Below the pieces are notes generated by a model. That model saw nothing but the letters and a program-made list of their open reading frames with translations. It made no database searches and was not told the DNA's origin. The position numbers and the translations under genes are program-made. This document shows positions 17,915-26,456 of a stretch of DNA of 64,000 nucleotides, piece after piece (position 1 is the first letter of the stretch; every line of letters starts with the position of its first letter). The stretch is from Alkalihalobacillus bogoriensis ATCC BAA-922 (GTDB lineage Bacteria; Bacillota; Bacilli; Bacillales; Bacillaceae_F): contig NZ_JHYI01000027.1 of NCBI RefSeq assembly GCF_000621445.1, forward strand, positions 19,392-83,391, read 5' to 3'.

Positions 17915-18206
17915 TCACATGCAAGAGGGCAATACATATATAAATATCCCCCACAAACAAATAAAACTTCCAACTACAGTCATAATGGTGAAACTCGCTA
18001 TTTTGTCACTTTTTACAAGACCATATACTCCACATAAAAGACTAGCGATTCCTAAAAAAACTCTCAAAAAAACCGACTGAATACACAGTGAATTGCTCCA
18101 ACATATAAAGTCTTACGGAACCAAAAACTGAGATGTAAAGAAAGAAAATCACTTGGCAACTGACTCCAACTATCAATGCTTTCTTTTCTCGCTTATGTAT
18201 TTTCAT
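17915..18206 (-). pseudogene. Small membrane protein gene with a frameshift
   Basis: The frame from the ATG at 18206 gives MKIHKREKKALIVGVSCQV and one membrane segment, then stops at 18042 just after a run of seven T (18054-18060 on the plus strand as A). Removing one T joins it to a second open stretch, LGIASLLCGVYGLVKSDK and a further membrane segment, ending at 17915. The joined protein of about 96 residues looks like a normal two- to three-pass membrane protein. The start overlaps the XRE gene by 14 bases, so it is the third gene of that operon. Possible reasons are a real mutation, slippage in the T run, or a sequencing error. Confidence 0.6.
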
Positions 18207-18414
18207 CAGCTTCATTTCGATATTCAAGAATGTCACCTGGTTGGCAGTCCAACGCTTTACAAATCGCATCGAGAGTTGAGAGTCGAATCGCTTTTGCTTT
18301 CCCATTTTTTAAAATTGATAAATTCGCCAGCGTTATTCCAACCTTTTCTGAAAGCTCGGTGACACTCATTTTTCTTTTCGCTAACATCACATCAATATTA
18401 ATTATAATCGCCAC
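18193..18414 (-). CDS. XRE-family regulator, YozG-like
   Basis: 73 residues, a single helix-turn-helix of the Cro/C1 type covering almost the whole protein (VTELSEKVGITLANLSILKNG, then LSTLDAICKALDCQPGDILEY). GTG start at 18414 with GAGGTG 7 bases before it. It follows the DUF2975 membrane protein by 11 bp. This pairing (YoaS/YozG in B. subtilis) is common; the regulator probably controls its own operon, and an 8-bp perfect inverted repeat overlaps the operon promoter. Confidence 0.88.
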   Translation of the reverse strand: MAIIINIDVMLAKRKMSVTELSEKVGITLANLSILKNGKAKAIRLSTLDAICKALDCQPGDILEYRNEADENT

Positions 18415-18425
18415 TGCTATTCACC

Positions 18426-18902
18426 TCAGATCGTTAACTCATTTTCTGATTTTATCTTTAGCGCATTTTTTAATAATTTCTGAAGTACAGCCGCAAAGAC
18501 AGCAATCACAACAGATGTAAACATAACCAGGAAACTAATAATGGCAACTCCTGGGTGCAATGCGTTTTGCGTTAGAAGTAAAATTGTCCCAACTGCATAT
18601 AAGAAGGCAATTGCATTTCCACAATATTTAATCTTATTTAACGTGCTCACCGATAACTCAGAAAAAGCAGCGTTTTTTTCAATATAGTTCAGTAATTGCC
18701 AAGCTTGATGTAGTGCCATAAAAAAAGGGACTGCCGTTACATACAATCCAAGTAAAACTGGATATTTCAAATAAGCAAACTCTGGTGCTTGTTCCGCTGC
18801 GTTCCTCGCTAACCATGGCAACCACAATACACATAATGCGACTACCGTTATTCCTAACAAAATAATAACAATCTTTAAAAATAACGTCCGTTGTCTTTCC
18901 AT
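18426..18902 (-). CDS. DUF2975 membrane protein
   Basis: 158 residues with four membrane segments (near 10-29, 46-66, 95-113 and 121-143), typical of DUF2975. GAGGTG lies 6 bases before the ATG. First gene of the operon DUF2975 - XRE - frameshifted membrane protein. The family is found paired with YozG-type regulators and may sense an envelope signal, but this is not proven. Confidence 0.82.
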   Translation of the reverse strand: MERQRTLFLKIVIILLGITVVALCVLWLPWLARNAAEQAPEFAYLKYPVLLGLYVTAVPFFMALHQAWQLLNYIEKNAAFSELSVSTLNKIKYCGNAIAFLYAVGTILLLTQNALHPGVAIISFLVMFTSVVIAVFAAVLQKLLKNALKIKSENELTI

Positions 18903-18931
18903 CTGTCACACCTCGTTTTAATTTTGTCTTT

Positions 18932-18964
18932 ATTTTACATCTATATTTATTGTCTTACAATAAA
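18932..18964 (-). promoter_or_regulatory. Promoter and operator of the DUF2975-XRE operon
   Basis: -35 TTGTAA (18955-18960) and -10 TAAAAT (18932-18937), 17 bases apart on the minus strand. A perfect inverted repeat TTTATTGT-ctt-ACAATAAA (18946-18964) covers the -35 box, a natural binding site for the XRE protein encoded in the same operon. Confidence 0.6.
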
Positions 18965-19151
18965 TTTTTATTAAAAAATGATATTATTTTGACTTTAGGT
19001 AAACTGTTCAGAAATAAAAAAAGTTCCGTTCTAGAAGAAAGAAAGGAACTCTTTTTGATTCGGTAGGGGGGATTCTGGTTTAGTTTGTGGTGTGTTTGTA
19101 CTTAATATGGCAGTTTTTGTTGGTTGTATTTGTGTTGGGGCCTTCGTGGGT

Positions 19152-19690
19152 TCGATGAAGGACACTTTTTGCTCGTTTTGCTTCTGTTTTGTCCTTCATC
19201 CCTCCGATGAAGGACACTTCTTGCTCGTTTTGCTTCTGTTTTGTCCTTCATCCCTTCGATGAAGGACACTTCTTGCTCGTTTTGCTTCTGTTTTGTCCTT
19301 CATTCCTTTGATGAAGGACACTTCTTGCTCTTTTTGCTTCTGTTTTGTCCTTCATCCCTTCGATAAAGGACACTTTCCGCTCGTTTTGCCCTTGTTTTGT
19401 CCTTCATTCCTTTGATGAAGGACACTTCTTGCTCTTTTTGCTTCTGTTTTGTCCAATAGAACCTCCCTATTAGACACTTCTTGCTCGTTTTGTCTCCGTT
19501 TTGTCCAATAGAGCCTCTTTATTAGACACTTCTCGCTCTTTTTGTCCCTGTTTTGTCCAATTGAACCTTTCTATTAGACATTTCTCGCTCTTTTTGTCTC
19601 CGTTTTGTCCAATAGAACCTCTCTATTAGACACTTCTCGCTCTTTTGGCTCCTGTTTTGTCCAATAGAAACGCTCTATTGGATACTTCTA
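19152..19690. repeat. Tandem array of ten hairpin-forming 52-bp units
   Basis: About ten direct repeats of 51-54 bp. Each has a conserved linker (GACACTTCTTGCTCGTTTTG and a CTCCTGTTTTGTCC-like end) and a hairpin at the junction. In the first part of the array the junction stem is TGTCCTTCAT/ATGAAGGACA; in the last four or five it is TGTCCAATAG/CTATTAGACA, so both arms changed together. No open frame with a ribosome binding site crosses it. It fills most of an 800-base gap (18965-19797) without genes. Confidence 0.9.
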
Positions 19691-19797
19691 CTTCGCATTT
19701 GCCATTTACAAAAGGCTAATATAAATCAATTATAAGTATCTACATCCACGACTTTTAGGATTACACCATCTGGTACGCTGAAACTAAGGTGAATTTA

Positions 19798-19995
19798 TTA
19801 AGTTTCCCTGTTGCAAAATGAATGTATAGCTAAACCCAAAGTTATGACAGGTAATATGTACCATAAAGAATCTCTCTCAAAAATATACTTAAATTCAGGT
19901 ATAAACACCAAATATTTATTTATAAACATAAGCATAAAAAATGAACTGACCAATAAAATAGATTCGGAAACATTAATTATTTTTTTGTTTTTCAT
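19798..19995 (-). CDS. Small membrane protein
   Basis: 65 residues, two membrane segments (about 8-27 and 43-58). GGGAGG lies 12 bases before the ATG at 19995, a rather long distance; an in-frame TTG directly after the Shine-Dalgarno site is too close. No family recognised. Confidence 0.55.
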   Translation of the reverse strand: MKNKKIINVSESILLVSSFFMLMFINKYLVFIPEFKYIFERDSLWYILPVITLGLAIHSFCNRET

Positions 19996-20090
19996 TTGAA
20001 TATCCAACCTCCCTAATGAATTCTGACAAAAAAATTCATTGCATAACTCCTTTTCATTTTTCTAATATTATGACATTATGAAATTTAAAA

Positions 20091-20131
20091 AATAGAAGCT
20101 TATCACTTTATTAAAGCAAATCGCTTCTATT
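20091..20131 (-). terminator. Terminator after the 20147-20737 gene
   Basis: AATAGAAGC (20091-20099) pairs with GCTTCTATT (20123-20131) and is followed on the minus strand by six T. Confidence 0.65.
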
Positions 20132-20146
20132 ATACATTTTTCCCTG

Positions 20147-20737
20147 TTATTCACCGTACAGTTGTAACCCATTCAAAAGCTCAATCCCTCTAGTTAACGG
20201 CTTTATCTTAGTTTGAAGGTGAATAGGCACAATAAAAATAGCGCTGTCGCTTTCTATTATATCTCTAGTGACCACCGTATGATTCGTGTGTCCTGTAATT
20301 TCTTCTCCTATCATCGCTAGCTCAAAAGGAGACTCTTTAAATATCGACTCCGCTAACGTAGTGAATGTCGCATTCACTTCCACTAACCAAGGATTCAGCT
20401 CATTTGTTAGCGGATAGCGATAACAGTAAACCTGCTCAAACGCAAATTGAGGAATCGATATATCGAGCCAATCTGATTCGTCATCAATTCTAGTCACCGT
20501 CACCATACAAGGCAAAACTTTTCCATCTAAAATATGAATATCACCGTACCATTGATTCACGCTATTCCCTTCAATTTTCACTCGGTGTGAAATTGGCACA
20601 GCAATTATCTTGCTATTGGATACCGCAGCAAGAGCAGTATTTATTTTTTTATCATCTCCAACTGGGCTGTACTCGATGGAAAGTTCATAAAAGCCTCCAC
20701 TCCACTGTGAAGGTTTAATAACATCCTTTTGAATCAT
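20147..20737 (-). CDS. Hypothetical cytosolic protein
   Basis: 196 residues, no signal peptide or membrane segment, predicted mostly beta strands. GGAG lies 8 bases before the ATG at 20737; the longer start at 20746 is less well placed. It follows a small membrane protein gene by 24 bp and is probably co-transcribed. I recognise no family; the first part (WSGGFYELSIEY) looks like a stand-alone beta domain. Confidence 0.7.
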   Translation of the reverse strand: MIQKDVIKPSQWSGGFYELSIEYSPVGDDKKINTALAAVSNSKIIAVPISHRVKIEGNSVNQWYGDIHILDGKVLPCMVTVTRIDDESDWLDISIPQFAFEQVYCYRYPLTNELNPWLVEVNATFTTLAESIFKESPFELAMIGEEITGHTNHTVVTRDIIESDSAIFIVPIHLQTKIKPLTRGIELLNGLQLYGE

Positions 20738-20761
20738 ATCTCCCACTCCATCTAAATCTCG

Positions 20762-21001
20762 TTACACCATTAAAACTACATAAAAAGCAGCTGCGATAAT
20801 CGTCAACACTATTCCTAACACTCGCCTCTTTTCTTTCATTTGGAGGACAAATCCAACTACCCATAAAACAAATAACAACATGAATTGCAGCCTATATTCT
20901 GGTGTATCTGTTTCCGCAATTCCTGGCCCGCTCATCCAAAGCGAAAACAAAAGAACCCAAACTCCTGACAGTAACAGCCATGTATACCGAATAAACTTCA
21001 T
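20762..21001 (-). CDS. Small membrane protein
   Basis: 79 residues with three hydrophobic segments (about 6-25, 40-54 and 62-79). ATG at 21001 with AGGAG 9 bases before it. First gene of a pair with the hypothetical protein downstream. Function unknown. Confidence 0.65.
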   Translation of the reverse strand: MKFIRYTWLLLSGVWVLLFSLWMSGPGIAETDTPEYRLQFMLLFVLWVVGFVLQMKEKRRVLGIVLTIIAAAFYVVLMV

Positions 21002-21111
21002 CAAATTGCTCTCCTCTCCCCATCTTGTTATGGAAAGTTTTTACTTTTGGAAATTATACCATATATAATTTTCAAATAAATGGTCCTTTTTTCACGCTAT
21101 TTCCAAATCAA

Positions 21112-21140
21112 ACAAAAAAACCTCCGCATGTACGAAGGTT
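21112..21140 (-). terminator. Terminator of the MMPL/YhgE-like operon
   Basis: Stem AACCTCCG (21119-21126) with CGAAGGTT (21133-21140), one mismatch, followed on the minus strand by a run of eight T. Confidence 0.75.
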
Positions 21141-21150
21141 TTTCCGCTTA

Positions 21151-22980
21151 TTAAGAGAACAACTCGCGCAAGCGATCCCAGAATGTTTTTTCTTCTGGTG
21201 CTTCGTCTGTCGCTGTTTCTTGTTCTTCTATTTTCAAACTTTCTGTTCGGATAACAAATTGGACTGAGTTTACTTTTTCATTTTTCGGAGATACAAATGA
21301 CACGGCTTCGAAATCTGATTTATCATATTCGGCAATCATATTATCAATTTCTTTTTGCATTTGTTCTGGTAAGTCACTTGTTGATTCATACAATTTTCCT
21401 GTGCCATCTTGGAGTTCACCCACTCCACTTTCTAATTCTGTCGTTCCGTTTGCCAGTTCCACAATGCCAGAATGTAACTCACCATAAGAGTTTGATAATT
21501 CACCAACACCGTTTGTGTAGCTCACTAAGCCTGAGTGGAATTCTCCATAGTTTGCTGATAATTGTGCGATCCCATTTTGTAACTCAGCAAACCCATTCGT
21601 ATCTCCCATCTCATCGACAGAAGCGGATAAACCGTTGGCAATCGTAGAAAGCGTGGTGCCCATTTCTTTTAATGCTCCACTCACATCTCGTAATGTGGTA
21701 TCAACAACGGCAAACGCTTCTTTTACTTGGCTATACGTTCCTTTTACAACTTGGGCAGCTGTATAAGTTTCCACTAACTTATCAACAACGCGGGTATCCG
21801 CACCACTCCCATATAGGGCACCGATCTCTTGTTCCGAAATAGTATGGTTTGGAATCCCCGATATTGCTCCATCCAACGCATTATATGCCATATTATAGTT
21901 TTCTCGCAGAAGAGCTAATCCATCCACTGTTTCATTTAGTCCACCGGCAATTTGGTTTAAACCATCAGCGACCGCAGCAAGCTCGCTCATATCAATATCA
22001 TCAGCGTCCGCAAGACTTTCACTAATCGTTGCAAGTGCTTCATCAATGGACTTCGATGCATTGACTAGTTCTGAAGAGCCTTTGTTTAACTCCGTCATCC
22101 CGTTCTGATATTGCTGCGAACCGTTTCGTAATTGAGCAACACCATCGTTCAACTCCGCTACGCCAGTTTTCAACTCACCAACACCTTCGTTTACCTGACG
22201 AATCGCATCTGTTAAAGAATCCATATCCTCTGTCATCTCATCAATATCTGGTGCATCAATCGCCATGGAAGATGGGACAGCCGCAATTTCAATCCCCTGC
22301 ATCTCAAACTGAGTGACATCTGCTGCTAGATAAAATTCACCATTTTGCTCAGGCATGGCAGTGAATGTCACTTGTTGATTTTTCCCGACATTAGCAATCA
22401 TGCCATCTGTCACTTCAATATTATTAAAAATATCAGATTCAAGCATCACAGAGATTTGTAAAATATAGTTCTCGTAAAATAGTTGTTCTCCGTTTTCATT
22501 AGATGTTGTTTGAATCGTCATTTCAAAATGACCGTCTTGATTGATCAGTTGCTCTGGGGCAATATTTTGTCCATCTAACTTATAAGCAACCTCAATATTC
22601 CATGGTAGCTCGACGGATTGCTCGATATTACCTTGATAAAAAAATTTGCCTTTCGAAGCTTCTATACGAACGACATCATCTTCATGCTCTATTTCTGACA
22701 AGTCCGTTAAATTTTTCACACTATCGTACGGACCGAAATCAATAATCGTTCCTGCTTCTCTTATATTTAAGTTGTTAACAACATACACTTGTTCAAGCTC
22801 ACCTGTCGCTTGTAATAATGCATACACAACTTCATCCTTTGACGCAAGCTTGCCATCAGTTTGTTCAATTGTGCTCGTTCCCTCATCCTGACTTTCTTCC
22901 GTTTGATTGGCTTGAACAAGAAATGACGGCAAGAGCAATAGAAGCGCAAGAACAATAAGCATTAACTGTTTTTTTCTCAT
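21151..22980 (-). CDS. YhgE-like exported coiled-coil partner of MMPL
   Basis: About 609 residues. Signal peptide (about 1-24, ending VQA), a beta-rich domain (about 40-230), then long runs of the YhgE/Pip heptad pattern (GVGELKTGVAELNDGVAQL near 265; GVGELSNSYGELHSGIVEL near 505), predicting an extended alpha-helical rod outside the cell. No C-terminal membrane domain, unlike YhgE itself. Three ATGs in a row follow GAGGAG; the third (22980) has the best spacing. The start overlaps the stop of the MMPL gene, so the two proteins are probably made as one envelope complex. Substrate unknown. Confidence 0.78.
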   Translation of the reverse strand: MRKKQLMLIVLALLLLLPSFLVQANQTEESQDEGTSTIEQTDGKLASKDEVVYALLQATGELEQVYVVNNLNIREAGTIIDFGPYDSVKNLTDLSEIEHEDDVVRIEASKGKFFYQGNIEQSVELPWNIEVAYKLDGQNIAPEQLINQDGHFEMTIQTTSNENGEQLFYENYILQISVMLESDIFNNIEVTDGMIANVGKNQQVTFTAMPEQNGEFYLAADVTQFEMQGIEIAAVPSSMAIDAPDIDEMTEDMDSLTDAIRQVNEGVGELKTGVAELNDGVAQLRNGSQQYQNGMTELNKGSSELVNASKSIDEALATISESLADADDIDMSELAAVADGLNQIAGGLNETVDGLALLRENYNMAYNALDGAISGIPNHTISEQEIGALYGSGADTRVVDKLVETYTAAQVVKGTYSQVKEAFAVVDTTLRDVSGALKEMGTTLSTIANGLSASVDEMGDTNGFAELQNGIAQLSANYGEFHSGLVSYTNGVGELSNSYGELHSGIVELANGTTELESGVGELQDGTGKLYESTSDLPEQMQKEIDNMIAEYDKSDFEAVSFVSPKNEKVNSVQFVIRTESLKIEEQETATDEAPEEKTFWDRLRELFS

Positions 22981-22982
22981 CA

Positions 22983-25037
22983 TCATTTCTCCTCGTAATA
23001 TTTCGCATTATAAGTTGTTTTCTTAATGACTTTATCTAACAGTAACAACAGTGCTGGTAAGAAACAAACAACCATCACAAAAGCAAGTAAAGCTCCTCTT
23101 CCTAATAATAACCCAATCGAACCAACAATCGGATTCGTCGAAGTAATCCATAATATAAACCCGATACTTGATAAGATTGCTGCTGATATAGAAATTGAAA
23201 ATACTTTTTCATCAAGTGTTTTCTTAATCGCGGCAAATGCTGGCATTTCTTTTCGGTTCTCATTATACGCTTCAGTCAGTAGAATCGCATAGTCAACCGT
23301 GGCAGCAAGCTGTACCGTACTTATAATTAAATACCCAACAAACACTAAAGACGTATCAGTAAAATACGGTATTGATAAATTGACCCACACTGCTGCTTGT
23401 ATTGTCACTAAAAGGACGACAGGAATCGTAAATGACCTAAACGTTACAAGAAGAACAATCGCTATCGTGACAACCGTCATCACATTTACTACGATATTAT
23501 CTTTTTCAACCGTATTTTTAATATCATAAAGGGTCACACTTTCTCCAAGACTTAACGCTTCTTCTCCATAATAAAGGGCGGCTTGCTCTTGCACCGCTTC
23601 AACAATGGAAAACGGAATGTCTCCTTCTTTAGCCGCATTCGTGTTAATAATAATTCGGCTATAATTCTCAGAGAAAAACTCATTTCGAATCGATTCATCA
23701 ACATATTCTGGTGGAATTGCACTGCCTACCATCGAAACATATGAGATGACACTTGTAACATGATTAAGTTCCTCTAACCCTTGCACTAGCTCCATCTCTT
23801 TTGCTAAATCTCCATTTGGAACGAGCAATACAATCGGGGTCAGTTCTCCAAACGCTTCTTCAATCACTTTAAAATCAGCGCCTGCTCGTGTATTCTCTGG
23901 TTGTTCACCAAGTCCATACGTAAACGTTGTATTGCTTTGTGCTAAAAAGCTTGGGAGTAAAATCACCAAAACGATAAGTAAACTCGGGATTCGAAACTTC
24001 ATCACACGTTGGCCAAACCCTTGAAAGTTTGGAACGAAGCTCTTATGTTCCGTTTTATCCATCCATTTATAAAAGCATAATGTTAATGCCGGTAGAAAAA
24101 CCATGACACTAATAAAGCTTAACAAAATTCCTTTTACTAGATTTAATCCTAAATCAGACCCTATTTCAAAATTCATTAACATTAATGCAGTGAAACCAAA
24201 AAACGTTGTAGCTGCACTTGCTGCAATAGCTGGAAACGAACGTTTCATAGCAAGTTGCATCGCTTCTTCTGGATTGCTTGTTTTCTTCCTGTAATCAGAG
24301 AAACTATGCAATAAGAAAATCGCATAATCGAGGGATACTGCTAGTTGTAATATCGGCGCAACAGACTGTGTAACAAACGAGACTTCACCGATAAAAATAT
24401 TCGTTCCTAAATTTATAAGAACAGATACCCCAATCGCCGTTAAAAAGAAAATCGGCTCAACCCATGAAGTTGTGGAAATGACGAGGATAATGATAATAAT
24501 CGGTATAAGTAATGCGGCCGCATACATCGATTCAGTTCCTGCCATTTTTTGCGAAGTCGCCGTATCTAACGCTTCTCCTGCCATCGCATCGTTTTCACCA
24601 ATGATTTCATAAATCTCATCTGTGACAGCAACTTCATCCCCTTGTCTTACACTAAATGAAAATAATGCATTCCCCTCTTTATAATAAGACTCAACTGTAT
24701 CTTGATCGGCCATTTCTAATGGAATTTTCAAGTCCATTACATTATCTAACCACATTACATCTGACACACCGTCGATAGCCGCTAATTTTTCTTTAAAAAT
24801 CAGTGCTTCTTGCACGCTCACATCTTGTAACATCACTCTTGTATTTGGTACAGAGGCGGTGAATTCTTCTTCCATGATTTCAAGCGCTTGAGTCGATTGA
24901 GCATCATCTGGCAAATAATCAACCATATTGTAATTGACTGATACAAAAAACTGCGCAATTGTTGCAAGGACTGCAATGATGGCAAATACGATTACAATCG
25001 CTTTTTTATGTTTAATAATTGTTGCTGCTATGCCAAT
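22983..25037 (-). CDS. MMPL/RND-family transporter, probable ATT start
   Basis: Twelve-pass transporter of about 684 residues with two extracytoplasmic domains and two SSD-like six-helix blocks (TQSVAPILQLAVSLDYAIFL; STVQLAATVDYAILLTEAYN). The first ATG is at 24926, but that would drop the first membrane segment. The frame stays open upstream to 25040 and encodes TIIKHKKAIVIVFAIIAVLA and more, the usual MMPL N terminus. AGAGGTGAG sits 7 bases before an ATT codon at 25037 and no ATG, GTG or TTG exists in that stretch, so initiation is probably at ATT, or an ATG was lost by mutation or error. Divergent from a TetR gene with two operator-like palindromes between. Confidence 0.85.
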   Translation of the reverse strand: MGIAATIIKHKKAIVIVFAIIAVLATIAQFFVSVNYNMVDYLPDDAQSTQALEIMEEEFTASVPNTRVMLQDVSVQEALIFKEKLAAIDGVSDVMWLDNVMDLKIPLEMADQDTVESYYKEGNALFSFSVRQGDEVAVTDEIYEIIGENDAMAGEALDTATSQKMAGTESMYAAALLIPIIIIILVISTTSWVEPIFFLTAIGVSVLINLGTNIFIGEVSFVTQSVAPILQLAVSLDYAIFLLHSFSDYRKKTSNPEEAMQLAMKRSFPAIAASAATTFFGFTALMLMNFEIGSDLGLNLVKGILLSFISVMVFLPALTLCFYKWMDKTEHKSFVPNFQGFGQRVMKFRIPSLLIVLVILLPSFLAQSNTTFTYGLGEQPENTRAGADFKVIEEAFGELTPIVLLVPNGDLAKEMELVQGLEELNHVTSVISYVSMVGSAIPPEYVDESIRNEFFSENYSRIIINTNAAKEGDIPFSIVEAVQEQAALYYGEEALSLGESVTLYDIKNTVEKDNIVVNVMTVVTIAIVLLVTFRSFTIPVVLLVTIQAAVWVNLSIPYFTDTSLVFVGYLIISTVQLAATVDYAILLTEAYNENRKEMPAFAAIKKTLDEKVFSISISAAILSSIGFILWITSTNPIVGSIGLLLGRGALLAFVMVVCFLPALLLLLDKVIKKTTYNAKYYEEK

Positions 25038-25094
25038 TGTTGCTCACCTCTCTTGTATTATCTTCTTTTGCACTTTATCATTATATAAACACAG

Positions 25095-25110
25095 TGTTGG
25101 ATATTCAACA
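25095..25110. promoter_or_regulatory. TetR operator-like palindrome 1
   Basis: TGTTGGATATTCAACA, arms TGTTG/CAACA, between the divergent MMPL and TetR genes. A second related site lies 34 bases on. Confidence 0.6.
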
Positions 25111-25128
25111 AACAGTTTAATATAAAAC

Positions 25129-25142
25129 GTTGAGTGCCCAAC
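25129..25142. promoter_or_regulatory. TetR operator-like palindrome 2
   Basis: GTTGAGTGCCCAAC, arms GTTG/CAAC. With site 1 it gives the shared form GTTG-n6-CAAC, as expected for a TetR-type dimer that controls both divergent promoters. Confidence 0.6.
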
Positions 25143-25192
25143 ACTTTTGCTTAATGTGTTGATTTTCACAAAAGAAAAAGGGGGAATTTTCA

Positions 25193-25759
25193 ATGAGTGA
25201 AAAATTAGACCGCCGCAAAAAGTACACTCGAATGGTATTAAAAGACAGTCTTATATCCTTATTAAAAGAAAAACAAATTTCCGCAATAACTGTAAAAGAA
25301 TTATGTCAGGTCGCAGATTTGAATCGTTCTACGTTTTATGCTCATTTTACTGACCCGTATGACCTTTTACATAAAATTGAAGAAGAATTCATTGCAGATA
25401 TGTACGAAACATTAAGTCAATATAACTTTCACAAAGAAGAAGAATCGTTACAAATGACCGTGAAAATATTAGAATACGTTGCGACCAAACATGAACTGTG
25501 CCATATTTTTTTAAGCGGTCAAAGCGGTACAGCATTTCAACAAAAAGTTATGGAAATTACAGAACAATTTACAATGAAAAACTGGATGGAAGTTAATGTT
25601 GTAGACGACAAAGCTTCTGAATATATTAGTTTACTCGTTGTGAGTGGCTGTATTCACGTCATCAAGAGTTGGTTAGATAATGGCATGGATAAATCAACAA
25701 CAGAAATGGCTGAACTTATAAATCAATTTACAAATAAAGGTCTAGCCTCGTTTCGTTAA
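25193..25759 (+). CDS. TetR-family regulator of the MMPL operon
   Basis: 188 residues. N-terminal helix-turn-helix about residues 26-48 (ITVKELCQVADLNRSTFYAHF), a classic TetR motif, then an alpha-helical ligand domain of the TetR_C_33 kind. GGGGG precedes the ATG. It is divergent from the MMPL/YhgE-like operon with two palindromes between, so it very likely represses that operon and itself. Inducer unknown. Confidence 0.88.
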   Translation: MSEKLDRRKKYTRMVLKDSLISLLKEKQISAITVKELCQVADLNRSTFYAHFTDPYDLLHKIEEEFIADMYETLSQYNFHKEEESLQMTVKILEYVATKHELCHIFLSGQSGTAFQQKVMEITEQFTMKNWMEVNVVDDKASEYISLLVVSGCIHVIKSWLDNGMDKSTTEMAELINQFTNKGLASFR

Positions 25760-25818
25760 TAGAAAAATTTTACTATTCATTATATAATATATGGAATCAC
25801 AAACCTCGGAGGAAATCT

Positions 25819-26025
25819 ATGAATACTCTCATATCGAAAACTAAAAAACAAATAATCCTAATCGCTTTATTAGCATTCGTCGTTATTGCTTTTGTAATCG
25901 CAGCACAGTCTTATATGAGTTATGTTGAAATCACAACAGCAAGTAATAACTGTTACGACAATGGCGGGTTTCCTATCGTTGAAAAGTCTGGGTTAAAAAT
26001 GACATATTTCCATTGTAAAATGTAA
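25819..26025 (+). CDS. Small single-pass membrane protein
   Basis: 68 residues: basic N terminus, one membrane segment (about 12-31) and an external part with two cysteines (NNCYDNGGFPIVE and FHCKM) that could form a disulfide. CGGAGG lies 6 bases before the ATG. Similar short proteins occur in Bacillus; no function is known to me. Confidence 0.65.
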   Translation: MNTLISKTKKQIILIALLAFVVIAFVIAAQSYMSYVEITTASNNCYDNGGFPIVEKSGLKMTYFHCKM

Positions 26026-26054
26026 GGGAATGTGCGAATTAGGAGATGATTGAT

Positions 26055-26438
26055 GTGAGTCTTATTAAAGCGATAAACTGCATTTATATTCCGACAACAG
26101 ATACTGAAAAAGCGGCCACATGGTATATGCAAAATCTCGGTTTGGAATTACTCGCTCCTTGTACCGATAACCAAGCACAGCTTCAAATCCCATCTGGCCC
26201 TTCTATCTTTCTAATTAAAACACCAAAGCCTACAACCTTAAACTACATTGAAATAAGTGGGACAGAACAATGCACATTGACATTAGAAGTCCTTGATTTC
26301 CATACTCTATACAACACAATGAAAGAGAGTGGAGCGAAAGTGTCTGCTATCGAGGATAATGCGAGTTGTGGGCTAAATTTTTATGCTTACGATCCTGATG
26401 GAAATAAGCTTGATATATGGAGTGGCTGGCCGGCGTAA
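26055..26438 (+). CDS. VOC (glyoxalase/bleomycin resistance) protein
   Basis: 127 residues with the two beta-alpha-beta-beta-beta halves of the VOC fold: INCIYIPTTDTEKAATWYMQNLGLE at the start and AYDPDGNKLDIW at the end. AGGAG gives 9 bases to a GTG at 26055, better than the ATG at 26046 that overlaps the site. Members bind metal and act as lyases, dioxygenases or drug-binding proteins; which applies cannot be read here. Confidence 0.8.
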   Translation: MSLIKAINCIYIPTTDTEKAATWYMQNLGLELLAPCTDNQAQLQIPSGPSIFLIKTPKPTTLNYIEISGTEQCTLTLEVLDFHTLYNTMKESGAKVSAIEDNASCGLNFYAYDPDGNKLDIWSGWPA

Positions 26439-26456
26439 TTTTTTATGCTCGGATTA

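Noticed and set aside
19152..19690. CRISPR array
   Set aside because: Units are about 52 bp tandem repeats with no unique spacers; the stretches between conserved blocks are themselves repeated, and no cas genes are present.
22983..24926. MMPL gene starting at the ATG at 24926
   Set aside because: This loses the first membrane helix and has no ribosome binding site; the frame is open and conserved in character further upstream.
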